This document shows positions 21,664 to 31,812 of a stretch of 36,502 nucleotides of DNA, piece after piece; positions within the stretch are counted from its first letter, which is position 1; every line of letters begins with the position of its first letter. The stretch comes from Suillus spraguei. Lineage: Eukaryota; Basidiomycota; Agaricomycetes; Boletales; Suillaceae. The notes under the pieces are model-generated. The model was not told the DNA's origin. It saw nothing but the letters and a program-made list of their open reading frames with translations, and made no database searches. The translations under genes were made by a program, and so were the position numbers. The stretch is from contig JABCPU010000589.1 in NCBI GenBank assembly GCA_016800925.1, positions 1-36,502 on the forward strand, in the 5' to 3' direction.

Positions 21664-24299
21664 AATGTTTTTGGTTGTCGTTCTGCTGAATTTCTAAAGC
21701 AGTAACGAATTGATTGCCAACGATTGAATTACTACATACATGTTTGGTACCGAATGAATGACTTCAACATCTGTTGCCTCTGCGTGCTCCGATAGCACTC
21801 ATGCCTTGCACACCTTAGGCTGAGGAAGCGTGTCTTGATCGTCCGAAATCCAAGTCGCAGTGTTGACATTCTGCACGGACTGCCTGGATCCACGACATAC
21901 CTCCTGGAGTTCCTTTAATGCATTGATACCTCAGCTTCCCAACATGCATAGCCCTCTGCCCAAACGGTCAGCCCAGTCTCAGTTACCAACTTGAACACTT
22001 GCAGTGTATGCCGCACGGTTTCTGCTCTTTGTCACCAGCGATTTCGCCAAAGTTGGACATATGTTCCGTATAGCACATCATCCAATATCTTTCAGAAGAC
22101 CAAGGTGTAGCGACGGAACATGAAAAGGAACTCAGGAATTAGGAGAGGTCCAAATCAAAAGGTTCGGTCTTCAGTTTTCCTAACAGAACATAACGGTTCC
22201 AGTGACCTAGATGGCTGATTTTAACTAAAAAAGCAACCTACAGGCTTGCAGGCTACAGCACCTTTAGACTTGAATGGCTCAAGAGTTAGAACAAGCGTAG
22301 TAGGTGGAATGCCTTACCATGTTGTCAATTCCTGTCCAGAACACATTCACGTCGAGAGCGATATTGATGGGCGCGTGGTACATGCGAGATGAAAGAACAA
22401 GAGAAAAAAGTGGAGAGGGAACCCCGGGAACAGAGTTTGGTGAGTCATTGCGGGCGGCTAGATCATTGCACCGTAAGGCTACACACAGGTTCCAATATGG
22501 GTTCGGACGTTCGCGTTGCGAACTTCAACTTCATATACTGCTTCCACCTTCTTCAACACAACACCCAACGCGTTCGGAAGATACGTGACTAGTACTAGCA
22601 GCATGAGGGCATTATGAAGCCGGCGTTAACGTCGATGCTCTCGTGCCTCGAACTTACGTAGTAGAATACAGATAACGTGGATAACTTGTGCCATGGACCA
22701 TCGCATGAGTTGCCCACTTTTCCTCATCATTTGGTCACACCGACTCTGATGTCGGATGATAGACCACCACGGTAGTAACGTGAGGAGCGCAGAGAACTGA
22801 AATTATGGAGGTCAGGGTTTTGCTCAATGTGACATTCTTATTTCCTGACGTTGCAATTTGAGTTGAACTAGTATTTGGTGATGAGTGAATATATGCGGAA
22901 AAAAGACTTGCAGGTCCGACGGGGGAATGCATGTGCGTAGTACAAAACATCGAGTAAAAATGTGAGATCCAGGTCTGCCAGAAATAATCAAAGATGGTCC
23001 AGTGCTTGCTGTGTGAACGGTCAACGTTCAGATCTTATGCCTTGAAGTTGGGTTCAAATTGGGAGTCCGAACGATATGGATCATCAAGTTCCTGCGGCTT
23101 ACAAGCACATCATTAGCTTGTTATGAATAACAAACGAAATACCTACCATTGGCGAGTTACTTGGATGTATATACGACTGGTCTACAATAGACATCCGTCT
23201 CGACCAGTTCTTGACCATAGACCAGGTCAGACGGTTCCACCTGAAGTGCATCCAGAAACTCATCATATTCATGAACCCCACCATCCGCACCAATGTACCA
23301 CCATAGTACATGACAAGGTTTCTTGGAAGGTCTTTGACTGAGTGATCTGACCATATCTCATCTCGTCACTGTCATGATTCTGCAGGCCACGGCCTATCGC
23401 CCATAAAATACAAAATGCCAAACGGAGTAAGCCAAGGCCGCGTGGATCCTCTAGGCAAAATCTGTGGGTGGTTGGAATTCGTACTAAAACAGCAAACAAG
23501 AGCCAAGTTCCTGCCATACTGGTGGCATTAACCCTGCCAGCCAAAGAGGGGTACCATGTTGTGAAGATGAAATTGACAACTAGAAGAAGGTAAAACCAGG
23601 TGAGGATAACAATTCGTACCGAGTGTTTATCGATTCGATAAAGGTCATTGTATGTGGATAGGGTCACTGCATTTAGGTGCCGAATCAGCCGATTTCAATT
23701 TCAATTTGGACTCTGATCAAGTGAGTCAAGTAAAGTAGAAAGTATAATGTTACATTACCGCGAGTGCCGCAGCACCATTGTCAGATATAGGTGCCCGCAA
23801 CAAATGTCAGTAGTCTCCATGCGTAGACTCGCAGGTTTCAAAGGACGTGAATTGATCACTGATCAACTTATCGGGTAAAGGATATCCAAGTTATGAAGGA
23901 ATGCGCTTAAGGTACCATGCCTTCTGACTGTCGAAATTGTCTAGTCAACACCTTAGCACGACCTGGGACCGGATTTCAGCAACAGCAACAATGTCAAGTA
24001 AGGACCTTGGAAGCAAAGAAAGGTGGCACTGACCACGTTTCGAGATGGTACCTGCAATTGCGCAGGACAAGCACTGGGAGGTTCTAGTGACCAGCAGCAA
24101 GTGTAGTTGATGCGTACTCACCATTTGAGAGCACCGCAGCAGTCGCGGCAGTGGTACAACGTTTTCATGATGCCTGCCCGAACTGGACCGCGGCAACACT
24201 AGTAGACCTCGAGATCAGAAGGTTTCTCGTCAAGTTGGAAGTCTAAAAGATGCAACAGGTCAGGATGTTCATGGAACTTAAACGTAATGTTATGATCGG
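21664..24299. other. Gene-poor region
   Basis: No convincing gene. A minus-strand open stretch (23269-23667) has two hydrophobic segments (near VRIVILTWFYLLLVVNFIF and MAGTWLLFAVLV) and could be a remnant of a membrane protein, but I cannot place it in a family. It continues weakly in another frame at 23099-23311. Positions 22640-22675 share a dispersed repeat with 15095-15150. Confidence 0.4.
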
Positions 24300-25060
24300 G
24301 CCCTTTGCAATTGTGCTCAATTCATGCGGTCGTATCTATTCTCATTTATTGCGTGTCATAGCGAACTGAACGACAGTTATGATATCATCCACACTTTATC
24401 GAAAGCCATACCCGAAAATCAACTTGTCGTTCGCTTTCAAACCATAGCGGTGGTTGAAGACTTCTTCGCCAAGAAGCGTCATGGTATGCGAAATGATGGA
24501 CATAGTGGCCGAATCATCCCTTGCTTCCGCGCTTCCTTCCGGATGCGACATGTACCAAGAAATGGGTTGTCCACAAGAATAGTTGAGGATAACCACGCCC
24601 GGAAGTATGAATGGACAACTCAAGGAGGTGGTCTGGAGCATAGGATATCGAAATAGAAGTGTGGATGGAAATGCGCGGGTTGAAAGATACGTCGATGCTT
24701 AGATCTTTGTCCCTAATCTGGTTTGAGGGGCGCACGCGGAGAAAGCAAGCATGGGAGAGCGTACCAAGTGTATCTTTCAGCTCAATCCGCATTAATGGGA
24801 GAGGATGAAGAGTAAGCATTGATTCCACTCAGCACTGCAGCTTTCCTGACGATCGCGGGTAGCGCCGTAGCTGTTAGTTCCTCGGTAATCCTGCGTGAAT
24901 TGAAGGGGCACTAACAGCGTCCACAGATGGAAAGCTTTTAGTAAGGAAGGTGTCGAAGGACATCGGGAATTGGGCTATATGCATGATCATCAGATATGCA
25001 CGCAGACGATATTAGTTCAACGCGCCTTGAATCGGGGAAGATCTAGTGTAAGTATATGTA
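24300..25060 (-). pseudogene. SET-domain lysine methyltransferase remnant
   Basis: The clearest part (24396-24641) reads as the C-terminal SET region of the SETD3/RKM type. It contains LPGVVILNYSCGQPISW, where the family has D..LNH...Q..SW, then GEEVF, RYGLKANDKLIFGYGF, the usual YGxKxNxxL..YGF signature. An upstream fragment, FDTFLTKSFPS near 24920-24970, fits the preceding region. The Asn-His of the cofactor/active-site motif is Asn-Tyr here. A TAA follows GYGFR, although the next codons (VDDIITV) still resemble the family. The pieces lie in different frames with stops between, so it looks decayed. Confidence 0.5.
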
Positions 25061-25483
25061 AGTGCAAATCAGCTGCCATTCCGATCGCGAGTGCAGGTTA
25101 ACGAGAATGGATTCACCAAATAGCGCTATTAGAGCATGCAGCGAATACTTCACATCGACAACCGGCACAAATAATGTCTTATGTTGCAGAGTGTCTGGAT
25201 TCGCCTGACGGCGAAAGTAGATGGTGGAAAGCATGTAAAGTCGTGTTAGGACAGTTGGGTCGAGCACCTTCAAGTTGGGGACTTTGAAGAGATGAGCAAG
25301 TGAAAAAAACTCGTCATAGGAAGTGAGCCATCGTCAGATCTGAGCTTGCCGGTAGCAAGTACTGCTGGGCTTCGGCCATCACTGAACCGGAGGAAATATG
25401 AGAAAAAATGTACGTCGTAGAGAATGGTCTTGGCTCTTCGGCTTCGTCAGGGTGTTTTTTCGGAGTAATACTTACTTTATAGA
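25061..25483 (-). other. Unassigned stretch with a small open frame
   Basis: The minus strand is open from about 25340 to 25043. It encodes a stretch starting near YDEFFSLAHLFKVPNL and running through VLTRLYMLSTIYFRR. I do not recognise it. It may be an exon of a lost gene or chance. Nothing else seen. Confidence 0.25.
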
Positions 25484-27054
25484 TTACTTTATAGATACGA
25501 CAGTGTTGGTGCCTTCCGTACTGAAAACCCTCACAGAGGCGACTTCAAAGTAGGCATTATCGTAGTCGGTACCACTGCCCACGACCCAGTTGTTGTAGCA
25601 AATCCCTGAGCATGTGTCCTTCCATGTAGCACCGTCGGCTGTAAAATTGTCTTAGCATTCTGCAACGCCCATTGCTCGCAAAGTCTGCTCACCCCAGTCT
25701 ATTCATTACGAGAAATTAACACGAGTTGAACGTTAGCTCAGTCATCGAGCTGATATATGACTGACGTACCCCCGCAGAGGGTGATATCGAAAATCAAGTT
25801 CTGGGGCTGGAAGAACTCTGTGATGTTGCAACCCGTAGAGGGCCAGTTAGCAACAGGAGTTCCAAAGGTAGAGGTATCGATCGTGTTGTCGTTGTTCGAC
25901 AACGAGCTAGGTATTTCAGACCTCTGAAAAATTGGTTCAGTACTTGGCAATGCCTATCATTCGTACATTAACTCACCGAGAAGAACCAAATGCTGAATGA
26001 CACAAAGAGTTGAGTGATGGGGTCTAACAGAGATCAAAAAGTGATTATTGTACTTTATACCAGTAGAAGCCATCTCGGTTACAAAAGCTCCTCCACCACT
26101 GCTCGCAAAACCAGCGCCGTAGGAATTAGTCGATGGGTCTGTAACAATGCAACCTTGGTCCTCATTTGAGGCATACGAACAATTTGTGCTGGTAACCAGA
26201 GTTGAAGTTTGATGTTGGGAGACCGCCGTGCATCCCTGTAAAAATAACACGCTAGTGTTGGGGGATGAGCAATCCAGAACAGCACCAGTTCACGAACAGT
26301 TTCAGTGTGCAAGGACATCTGGTTTTGGGTATTGGTATTGATGCCTTCAAATGTATCGATCTCGCCACCCTGTGGCCAGGAAGCTGCTTGACTAACATGA
26401 TTCGTCAGCTTTCAAGTAGCATGTAAAGAATGCGATGCTGTCTCTTGAGTAACTCACCTCCACCACGCCGGCCACACGGAGCACTAAATCAAAGACAAAT
26501 TTTAGCACGCTAGCATCTTGGCACAAACTGGGTGTACGCACACCATAAGGCGTATGATATATATCAGCTATCCACAAGCTTCCCACTCTGAAAGAGTCGT
26601 TGGATGTAATTCTGACAGAGTTGCGTTTGTTGTCATCAACCACCTGATGGAAGCTGTTAGTAAAAACGAGATATCTTGCAGAACGACTTACAGTAGAAGT
26701 GTTGTCCACTTTGATGATGGCATGGTCCGTTGAAGTATCTACGTAAGCCAATTGATATGCGGTTGCATACTGAGCCGAAACATAACTACCGTGAAAATGT
26801 TAGATCGCAAATGCAAAAAGGACACTTGTACTCACACAACATCTCCGTTGTTCAAATTGTCGTCTGAAAAAAGTGAGCTTGAGACATGACAGATTCGAAA
26901 TAAAGTACGAACAGTAATTGTAGAAAGTCCAGTCGTCAAAGAAGGTAGAACCATAGTACTCTTTAACCATACAGTACGTCGTGGCCGTCACTGGCGCGAC
27001 GGAGAAGGCCAAACAAGCCAGCGCTGTCGCCATAATGGAATGAGTAGACAGCAT
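25484..27054 (-). CDS. Secreted glycoside hydrolase family 16 (beta-1,3(4)-glucanase-like)
   Basis: Eleven exons give an intact 332-residue protein: 26913-27054, 26836-26863, 26692-26785, 26542-26643, 26458-26483, 26298-26391, 26054-26235, 25977-25992, 25770-25923, 25693-25698 and 25484-25638. The total (999 nt) is an exact codon multiple. It begins with a signal peptide (MATALACLAFSVAPVTA) and then YGSTFFDDWTFYN. The catalytic ExDxxE motif is present as GEIDTFEG (exon 6), preceded by CSVWPAWW with the usual Trp residues. SYASNEDQGC, INIWFFSRSEIP and a C-terminal CGDWAD...YFEVASVRVF follow. The family cleaves beta-glucans in fungal or plant cell walls; this type is usually secreted or wall-bound and used in wall remodelling. 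Exons of 26, 16 and 6 nt are unusually small; the 6-nt one supplies the conserved Asp-Trp. The start at 27054 could also be the internal ATG 21 nt downstream. Confidence 0.88.
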
Positions 27055-27109
27055 GATACTCCGGGTAACTAGTAGAGGGCAAATTTTGTGACGCCGTTTA
27101 CGGGAGATC
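27033..27109. repeat. 77-bp direct repeat, copy at the GH16 start
   Basis: Nearly identical to 28517-28593. It spans the first codons of the GH16 gene and about 55 bp of its 5' flank. A shorter third copy of its first part (about 24 bp) lies at 27163-27186, next to a doubled 'ggaagccacgttttgc' (27147 and 27187). Confidence 0.9.
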
Positions 27110-27206
27110 TAATCTATAAAGTAAAAGATGTGGCGTTCTCGCGTGGAAGCCACGTTTTGCCACATAATGGAATGAGTAGACAGCATGGAAGCCACGTTTT
27201 GCTACA

Positions 27207-28518
27207 TACTATGCCTCACGGTGGAATCGTCACCCCCGAAAGTCGTCAGTCACACTTTTGTCACAGCAGTTCACTGCTGCCGCTTTCAAATTCCGCTCGG
27301 CAACGCCTAAAAAAATTGTTACAGGTCAAAAATTATGATTGGTTGGTGTGACGTGGAGTATTGTAGGGGATGTGGTTGTAATTATAATGGCTGTATGGTG
27401 CAGGAAATGCTTCATGAGAATGAGAACTATGTGGTCCATGATGAGGCAAATGAACTTGATGCTGGTGTGAAGTAAAATGTCCGGAAAATTGCTGAGATGC
27501 TGGTATGTTGCTGCGAGTTGGATGTACAGGAGGATTGTAAGGTATTTCATGGCGTGGATCAGGACTATTTATGTTAGAATCATTAGGATGTTCGCGAGAA
27601 GAATAATGAGAGCTATTGGCAGGTAGTGCTGGAATGGGTGGAATTTCAATGGGTGCAGCGCTGATGGTAGTTGAATTGTCAGTTGCTGATGTGGCGTTTC
27701 TCGCGCGCGTTCTGCCATTGCCAAACAGAGCTGAAAATCGTGGGTTGTTGGCCAGATGAGCATTAGGTGGGTCGGCAATGTACTCCTTGATTCTCGAAGT
27801 GAGAGTTGCAACGGTCCCCTTGCGAGAAAGCCCCAGAGCGCCAGCAATGGCGATAAAATCATCCTTGAGTCGATAAGAAGATAAGGCATCAAAGGTTTTC
27901 GTTGTGATGTCGTGCTCGACAGTCGAGAATGGTCTGCTCTTGTGCAGGCGTGAGGATCTGCTGACCTACATGTGCCTCGCGACATGGTTTATGTTCCCCT
28001 GAGTACCGTTCACCCAAAGTTGTGCGAGGTATCTAGTTTGATAAAATCATGAGAGTTATTAAAACAGTGACTCGGAGAGGGCAAAATACTAGCTTACATT
28101 ATTGGCCAATGCGGCTTCTTTGATGGTCTTGTAGACCTTGGTTGTAATCCCCTGGATGGCAGTCTGGATCCGCTGCTCATAAGTGGGATCACGCGACTCT
28201 CGTGATTTGCCTTTTGGGCGAACCATGCCTGAATGTGTCAGCTCACTGAAAAGTCGTCACAGCCAGTCAACAGCCAGTGGTAGTATTTTTTAGAACTCCG
28301 CCACGGCAGCGCTCGGCTGGCTGTCACCAGCGTGACTTTGACGGCTTTCAATGAACTTCACCGTTTCTTAATAAAAATTGATCGTTCAACCTCGCAATGA
28401 AAGGTGCATGATAGAAACATCGACTCAAGTTCTGAATTGTGTGTAGAGGTAAGAATTGAGTGAGATATTTAGGTCGTGACGACTTTCGGGGGTGACGATT
28501 CCACCGTGAGGCATAGTA
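27207..28518. mobile_element. Candidate TIR-bounded DNA element with an HTH/SAP-like gene
   Basis: A 42-bp sequence at 27207-27248, running 'tactatgcctcacggtgg' onward, occurs as its exact inverse at 28477-28518. Taking the repeat to start at CTATGCC leaves TA on both outer sides, as expected for a TA target duplication of Tc1/mariner/pogo elements. The interior encodes a helix-turn-helix protein of transposase type but no visible DDE nuclease, so it would be non-autonomous or decayed. Confidence 0.6.
27333..28226 (-). pseudogene. Helix-turn-helix (pogo/CENP-B-like) protein with SAP-like motif, frame change
   Basis: Exon 1 (28098-28226) starts with ATG and encodes MVRPKGKSRE and KTIKEAALANN. 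After an intron (28033-28097) the frame continues IPRTTLGERYSGEHKP and ILTPAQEQTI, a helix-turn-helix followed by the linker typical of fungal transposon proteins. This frame stops shortly after, near 27880. The next frame, open from about 27920 to the stop at 27333-27335, encodes LSSYRLKDDFIAIAGALG and KGTVATLTSRIKEYI, which fits a SAP DNA-binding motif, then a long Pro/His/Ser-rich tail. The two parts need one frame change near 27900-27920. A DNA-binding role is inferred. Whether the parts form one protein is unclear. Confidence 0.5.
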
Positions 28519-28593
28519 ATGGAATGATTAGACAGCATGATACTCCGGGTAACGAGTAGAGGGCAAATTTTGTGACGCCGTTTACGGGAGATC
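28517..28593. repeat. 77-bp direct repeat, displaced copy of the GH16 start
   Basis: Matches 27033-27109 with only a few differences. It holds the first codons of the GH16 gene in the same orientation, immediately beyond the right terminal repeat. Confidence 0.9.
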
Positions 28594-29070
28594 GAGCAGC
28601 GCCGCCTGAAACAAAGGTTTACCATCTGTTCTCTTTCTCTTTCACCCACAAGCTAGGAACGACTATCTTCCTTCTGTTATGATTTTCCCAGTGAAAAGTA
28701 CCTACAAGCGCTCGACTCAGACGCAGGCACTCCATACTGCTTTCCACTATATAATCTAATCTCAATGCCAGGCGACTTTCGGACCCTCTTCAACCACACT
28801 CAATCTATACAACAATCGTGTCGTATCGTCATGCAATTGTAATGACGTTCTCACTTCATTGGATTCGGACTTTGAGAACCAAAAAGATTGCAAGGGAGAA
28901 CTCAGGACTCGACGTTCAATCACTTGAAGTCATGTTTGGCGATGGATGAATACTTCAGTATGTACTTCTGAAATGAGTACATGGGTGTGAAAACACTGAA
29001 ACCATGGAATAACTATTGCAATATCTTGTCTTCTCTGCCCCAACCGTGCTGCGCCGTGTGGACAAGGTAA
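28594..29070. other. Intergenic region, possible original GH16 promoter
   Basis: No gene seen. If the 28517-28593 copy is the original GH16 5' end, this sequence would be the original promoter. It also contains the 3' flank of the amidohydrolase gene. Confidence 0.4.
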
Positions 29071-30622
29071 TTATAACTGGGGAGACAAAATATTAATGTT
29101 CGGCTGAAGCCCCAGCATGTAGATGCGATTCGCATTTTCAAAGAATGCCATCTTCACGATGGACACTGCCTGGTCTTCCGTGAGGTCTCCTTTGCTGACG
29201 AAGCCCGCTAGGACCTGAAGAATCAAGATTCATATCTAGTGGATTCATACTGAAGGAAATACACCGATTACCTCGTACATCACCTCGCGAGCTTGGACAG
29301 TGGCAAGGTAGAACCTTTCCGGCCACCACGCCGCATCAGCTGTGGAACGGTTAGTGTGTGCGGTAACATATGAACTGCTGACGAACTGGACCACAAGATC
29401 TTATTGGTAGGCGCCAACTCAAGTACTTGATGTACCACAGTACGTTGGCCGTCAGCGGAGACGAAGGGGAAAATCTCTCCAAAGTCGAGATAAACATTCT
29501 TGTACACGGACGTGAGGTAGCCAGCGTCTCTTGTGTAAGGATAGCTGGAATGCAGAAGAACGAATACGGTATCTGGGAAGGCCTTGATGATAGGCTGCAT
29601 ATGCGCCGGAGAAGACTTTGTTAGCGTGATGTCATTGTCACCGAGACCTTCAGGCGGATAAGTATCACATAATGCGACCCGGGCTACTGTTTTGCAACGC
29701 ACCTGTATGGAACTGGACTTTCGACGACGTAAGTGGGAAGGCGTCGCGCGAAGCGGAACCAATGCTCACTAGGTTTTTTGCATTTGCCTGCAATATCAAG
29801 AACTATCTTGACTAGGTGATCGTTCAAAGCTTTGTGCTCAAAGCGAATGAAACCCTCTTCCTTGAACTGCTTAGATACAGATGATAGGCACTCATGGAGT
29901 TCATCTGCGCTGCAAGGTGCAGGGTCGATATCCAGACCGGTTCTATCGCATAAGTGAGTTGAACTGATCATCGTTTCAGGTCATGATATAACTACTTACC
30001 TGTAGCAAGCAACAGACTTGTAACCTACAACCTGATCATCTACCGCAGCGTCATTCATGTAGGTGGTGAACTCCTTCAGGAATGTGTCGCAGAGTATATC
30101 AAATGAAAGAGGCGAGTCGTCATTTGTGACGAGGATGTCTTGTAAGATGGTCTAAGCATCGGAACTGAGCATTGCTCATACATAGGGATGGCAATACCTT
30201 ACCTGACCCTCCACTTCTAATCTCACGATCCGCTTTGATGGACTTCTAGTGTATTTGTCGTGCCAATCCAATTCTTCAGCCATTTCTGCAATTCCACCCA
30301 AGCCATCGTCGAACAATATACACTGAATTCCCGTAGGCTCCATGCAGAGCTTACACAACTCTGCATAATCGAATTCGAGCCTCTTCTTCTTGACGCCCTC
30401 CCAGGTAGCATCGTCACCTGTCAACCCAAAGAGCTGGGATAACTGAGCTGCTGCACGTAAGCAAGGAAGGGTATGAACAGCGTCGTTTAAGGCGTCGCCA
30501 TGGGCCTCAGATATGAGCACTTCATATTGGATGGAGTCGCGGTGCTTTGATTTCAGGAATGGGTGGGCGTGGTTATCGATGATGGGGTACCCGAAGGCGA
30601 CTTTGGCTAGTTCTCTATACAT
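29071..30622 (-). CDS. FluG N-terminal-type amidohydrolase (metal-dependent hydrolase)
   Basis: Seven exons give an intact 410-residue protein: 30203-30622, 30000-30151, 29770-29942, 29703-29717, 29387-29647, 29272-29339 and 29071-29214. The total (1233 nt) is an exact codon multiple. It starts at ATG 30622 with MYRELAKVAF. Motifs of amidohydrolase family 2 follow: PIIDNHAHPF with the HxH metal ligands, QFHTGLGDND with a metal-binding His, VLLHSSYPYTRDAGYL, NVYLDFGE, and LWSTDAAWWPE with the catalytic Asp. Family members usually have DGHW at the last site; here it is DAAW. The family is fused to glutamine synthetase in FluG, but no such domain is encoded here. The substrate is unknown. A 15-nt exon encodes the central metal-binding His. 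Confidence 0.88.
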
Positions 30623-30785
30623 TGGTCCTATGGGAGATGAGAGACGATGATATGGAGTGCTCGGATGCAATTCTTATCTAGGGGTTGCAGCTCAAATTGG
30701 AATATTAATAAGCGACTCATCGGACGATATCTTATCAGATCAACGTTACTTCCGCTTTTCTTCATTTACACGACTTAGTGTTGGG
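30623..30785. promoter_or_regulatory. Shared divergent promoter with an iron-GATA-type site
   Basis: Only 163 bp separate the start codons of the amidohydrolase and the BolA gene. At 30732-30740 the minus strand reads ATCTGATAA, the ATCWGATAA site bound by fungal iron-regulatory GATA repressors (SRE/Urbs1 type). Binding is inferred from the match alone. Confidence 0.45.
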
Positions 30786-31224
30786 ATGCCTGTGACAGTC
30801 GAGGATTTGGAACAAGCCATTCGAGCCGCATTCCCTGTGTCCCGTCTCGACATCGAGGATCAATCGAGTGGGTGTGGGTCTAGCTATGCAATTTTACTAG
30901 TTAGTGAGGTACGTGTCCGAAATGAGCTGAAGCTGATCATAGTTAATATGAAACGGAATTACACACAGGCATTCGAGGGAAAGACTACTCTTGCAAGGCA
31001 TAGATTAAGTGAGAGGTTCTCAGTATAATGTTTATCATGATACGAACGCTTATCGTCTGACAGTCAACCAGGCGCTGAAGCAAGAAATATCACAGTTACA
31101 CGCGTTTTCTCAGGTGAGTTTCTGGGCTTATTTGTGTTTGAGCGCTACTTCCATTGATACGCTTTATCTGCAGAAATCTTTTACTCCAGCGCAATATGTT
31201 GCGCACCAAGCGAAAAGTGGTTGA
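30786..31224 (+). CDS. BolA-like protein (BolA2 type)
   Basis: Four exons (30786-30908, 30969-31008, 31064-31113, 31174-31224) give an intact 87-residue protein. It starts MPVTVEDLEQAIRAAFP. BolA hallmarks follow: DQSSGCGSSYAILLVS with the conserved Cys, FEGKTTLARHRLINQAL with the conserved His, and a C-terminal LHAFSQKSFTPAQY. BolA2 proteins pair with monothiol glutaredoxins to bind a [2Fe-2S] cluster and pass on iron status. Length is normal for cytosolic forms and no targeting peptide is seen. It is divergent from the amidohydrolase across a very short promoter. Confidence 0.93.
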
Positions 31225-31812
31225 CCGACGGAGTTCTCTTGCAACGGCACAATAGTTATGCTTAGCTGGAAATTAGACGAATGACAACTGGCATGTTCTT
31301 TAGTTCAATTAGGAGATGGGTCAGTAATACTGAAATTAACGCTCTAAGCGCAGCATTCAGATCCAGCGTTATATGAATGTGGTCTTCGAGGTGGACAATA
31401 GAGGCGGTTTCTCAGGCTTGCTGCCTAGACCTCTGTCACCGTCCACCGACTACAATGGCTGGCATTCAATTTTTATTATTTGTTTCCACAGACCCTCGGT
31501 ATCAATCTACACCATTCAGATGATTTACATGTTAAGACTGTGGTTCAGTTCCCTCATGTGACCTTGTGGCGATCTTGACTTAAATATTGTGGCTGTGGTT
31601 CAATATCAATGGCCCCGCTTTAGTCAGTGCCTCAAACCACTGTCAGTGTGGTATGTTGCGGTTTCATTGTGGTTCGGTGAACATCATCCACAGGAGCGTT
31701 TCAAGTACCACCGACTGAGGTATAAAGCCTGAGATGCTCATGATGGACAGTAGACCTCCCAACACGCAACTCTCATCTCCTTCCACCTATCCTTTAATTT
31801 GCCATTCTCACT
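31225..31812. other. Intergenic region
   Basis: No gene seen. The final part, with CT-rich sequence just before 31813, looks like the promoter/leader of the next gene. Confidence 0.5.

Noticed and set aside
23099..23667. A membrane enzyme (wax-synthase-like) gene on the minus strand
   Set aside because: Two hydrophobic segments and a short PRGLG stretch recall that family, but no diagnostic motif is found and the frame is interrupted.
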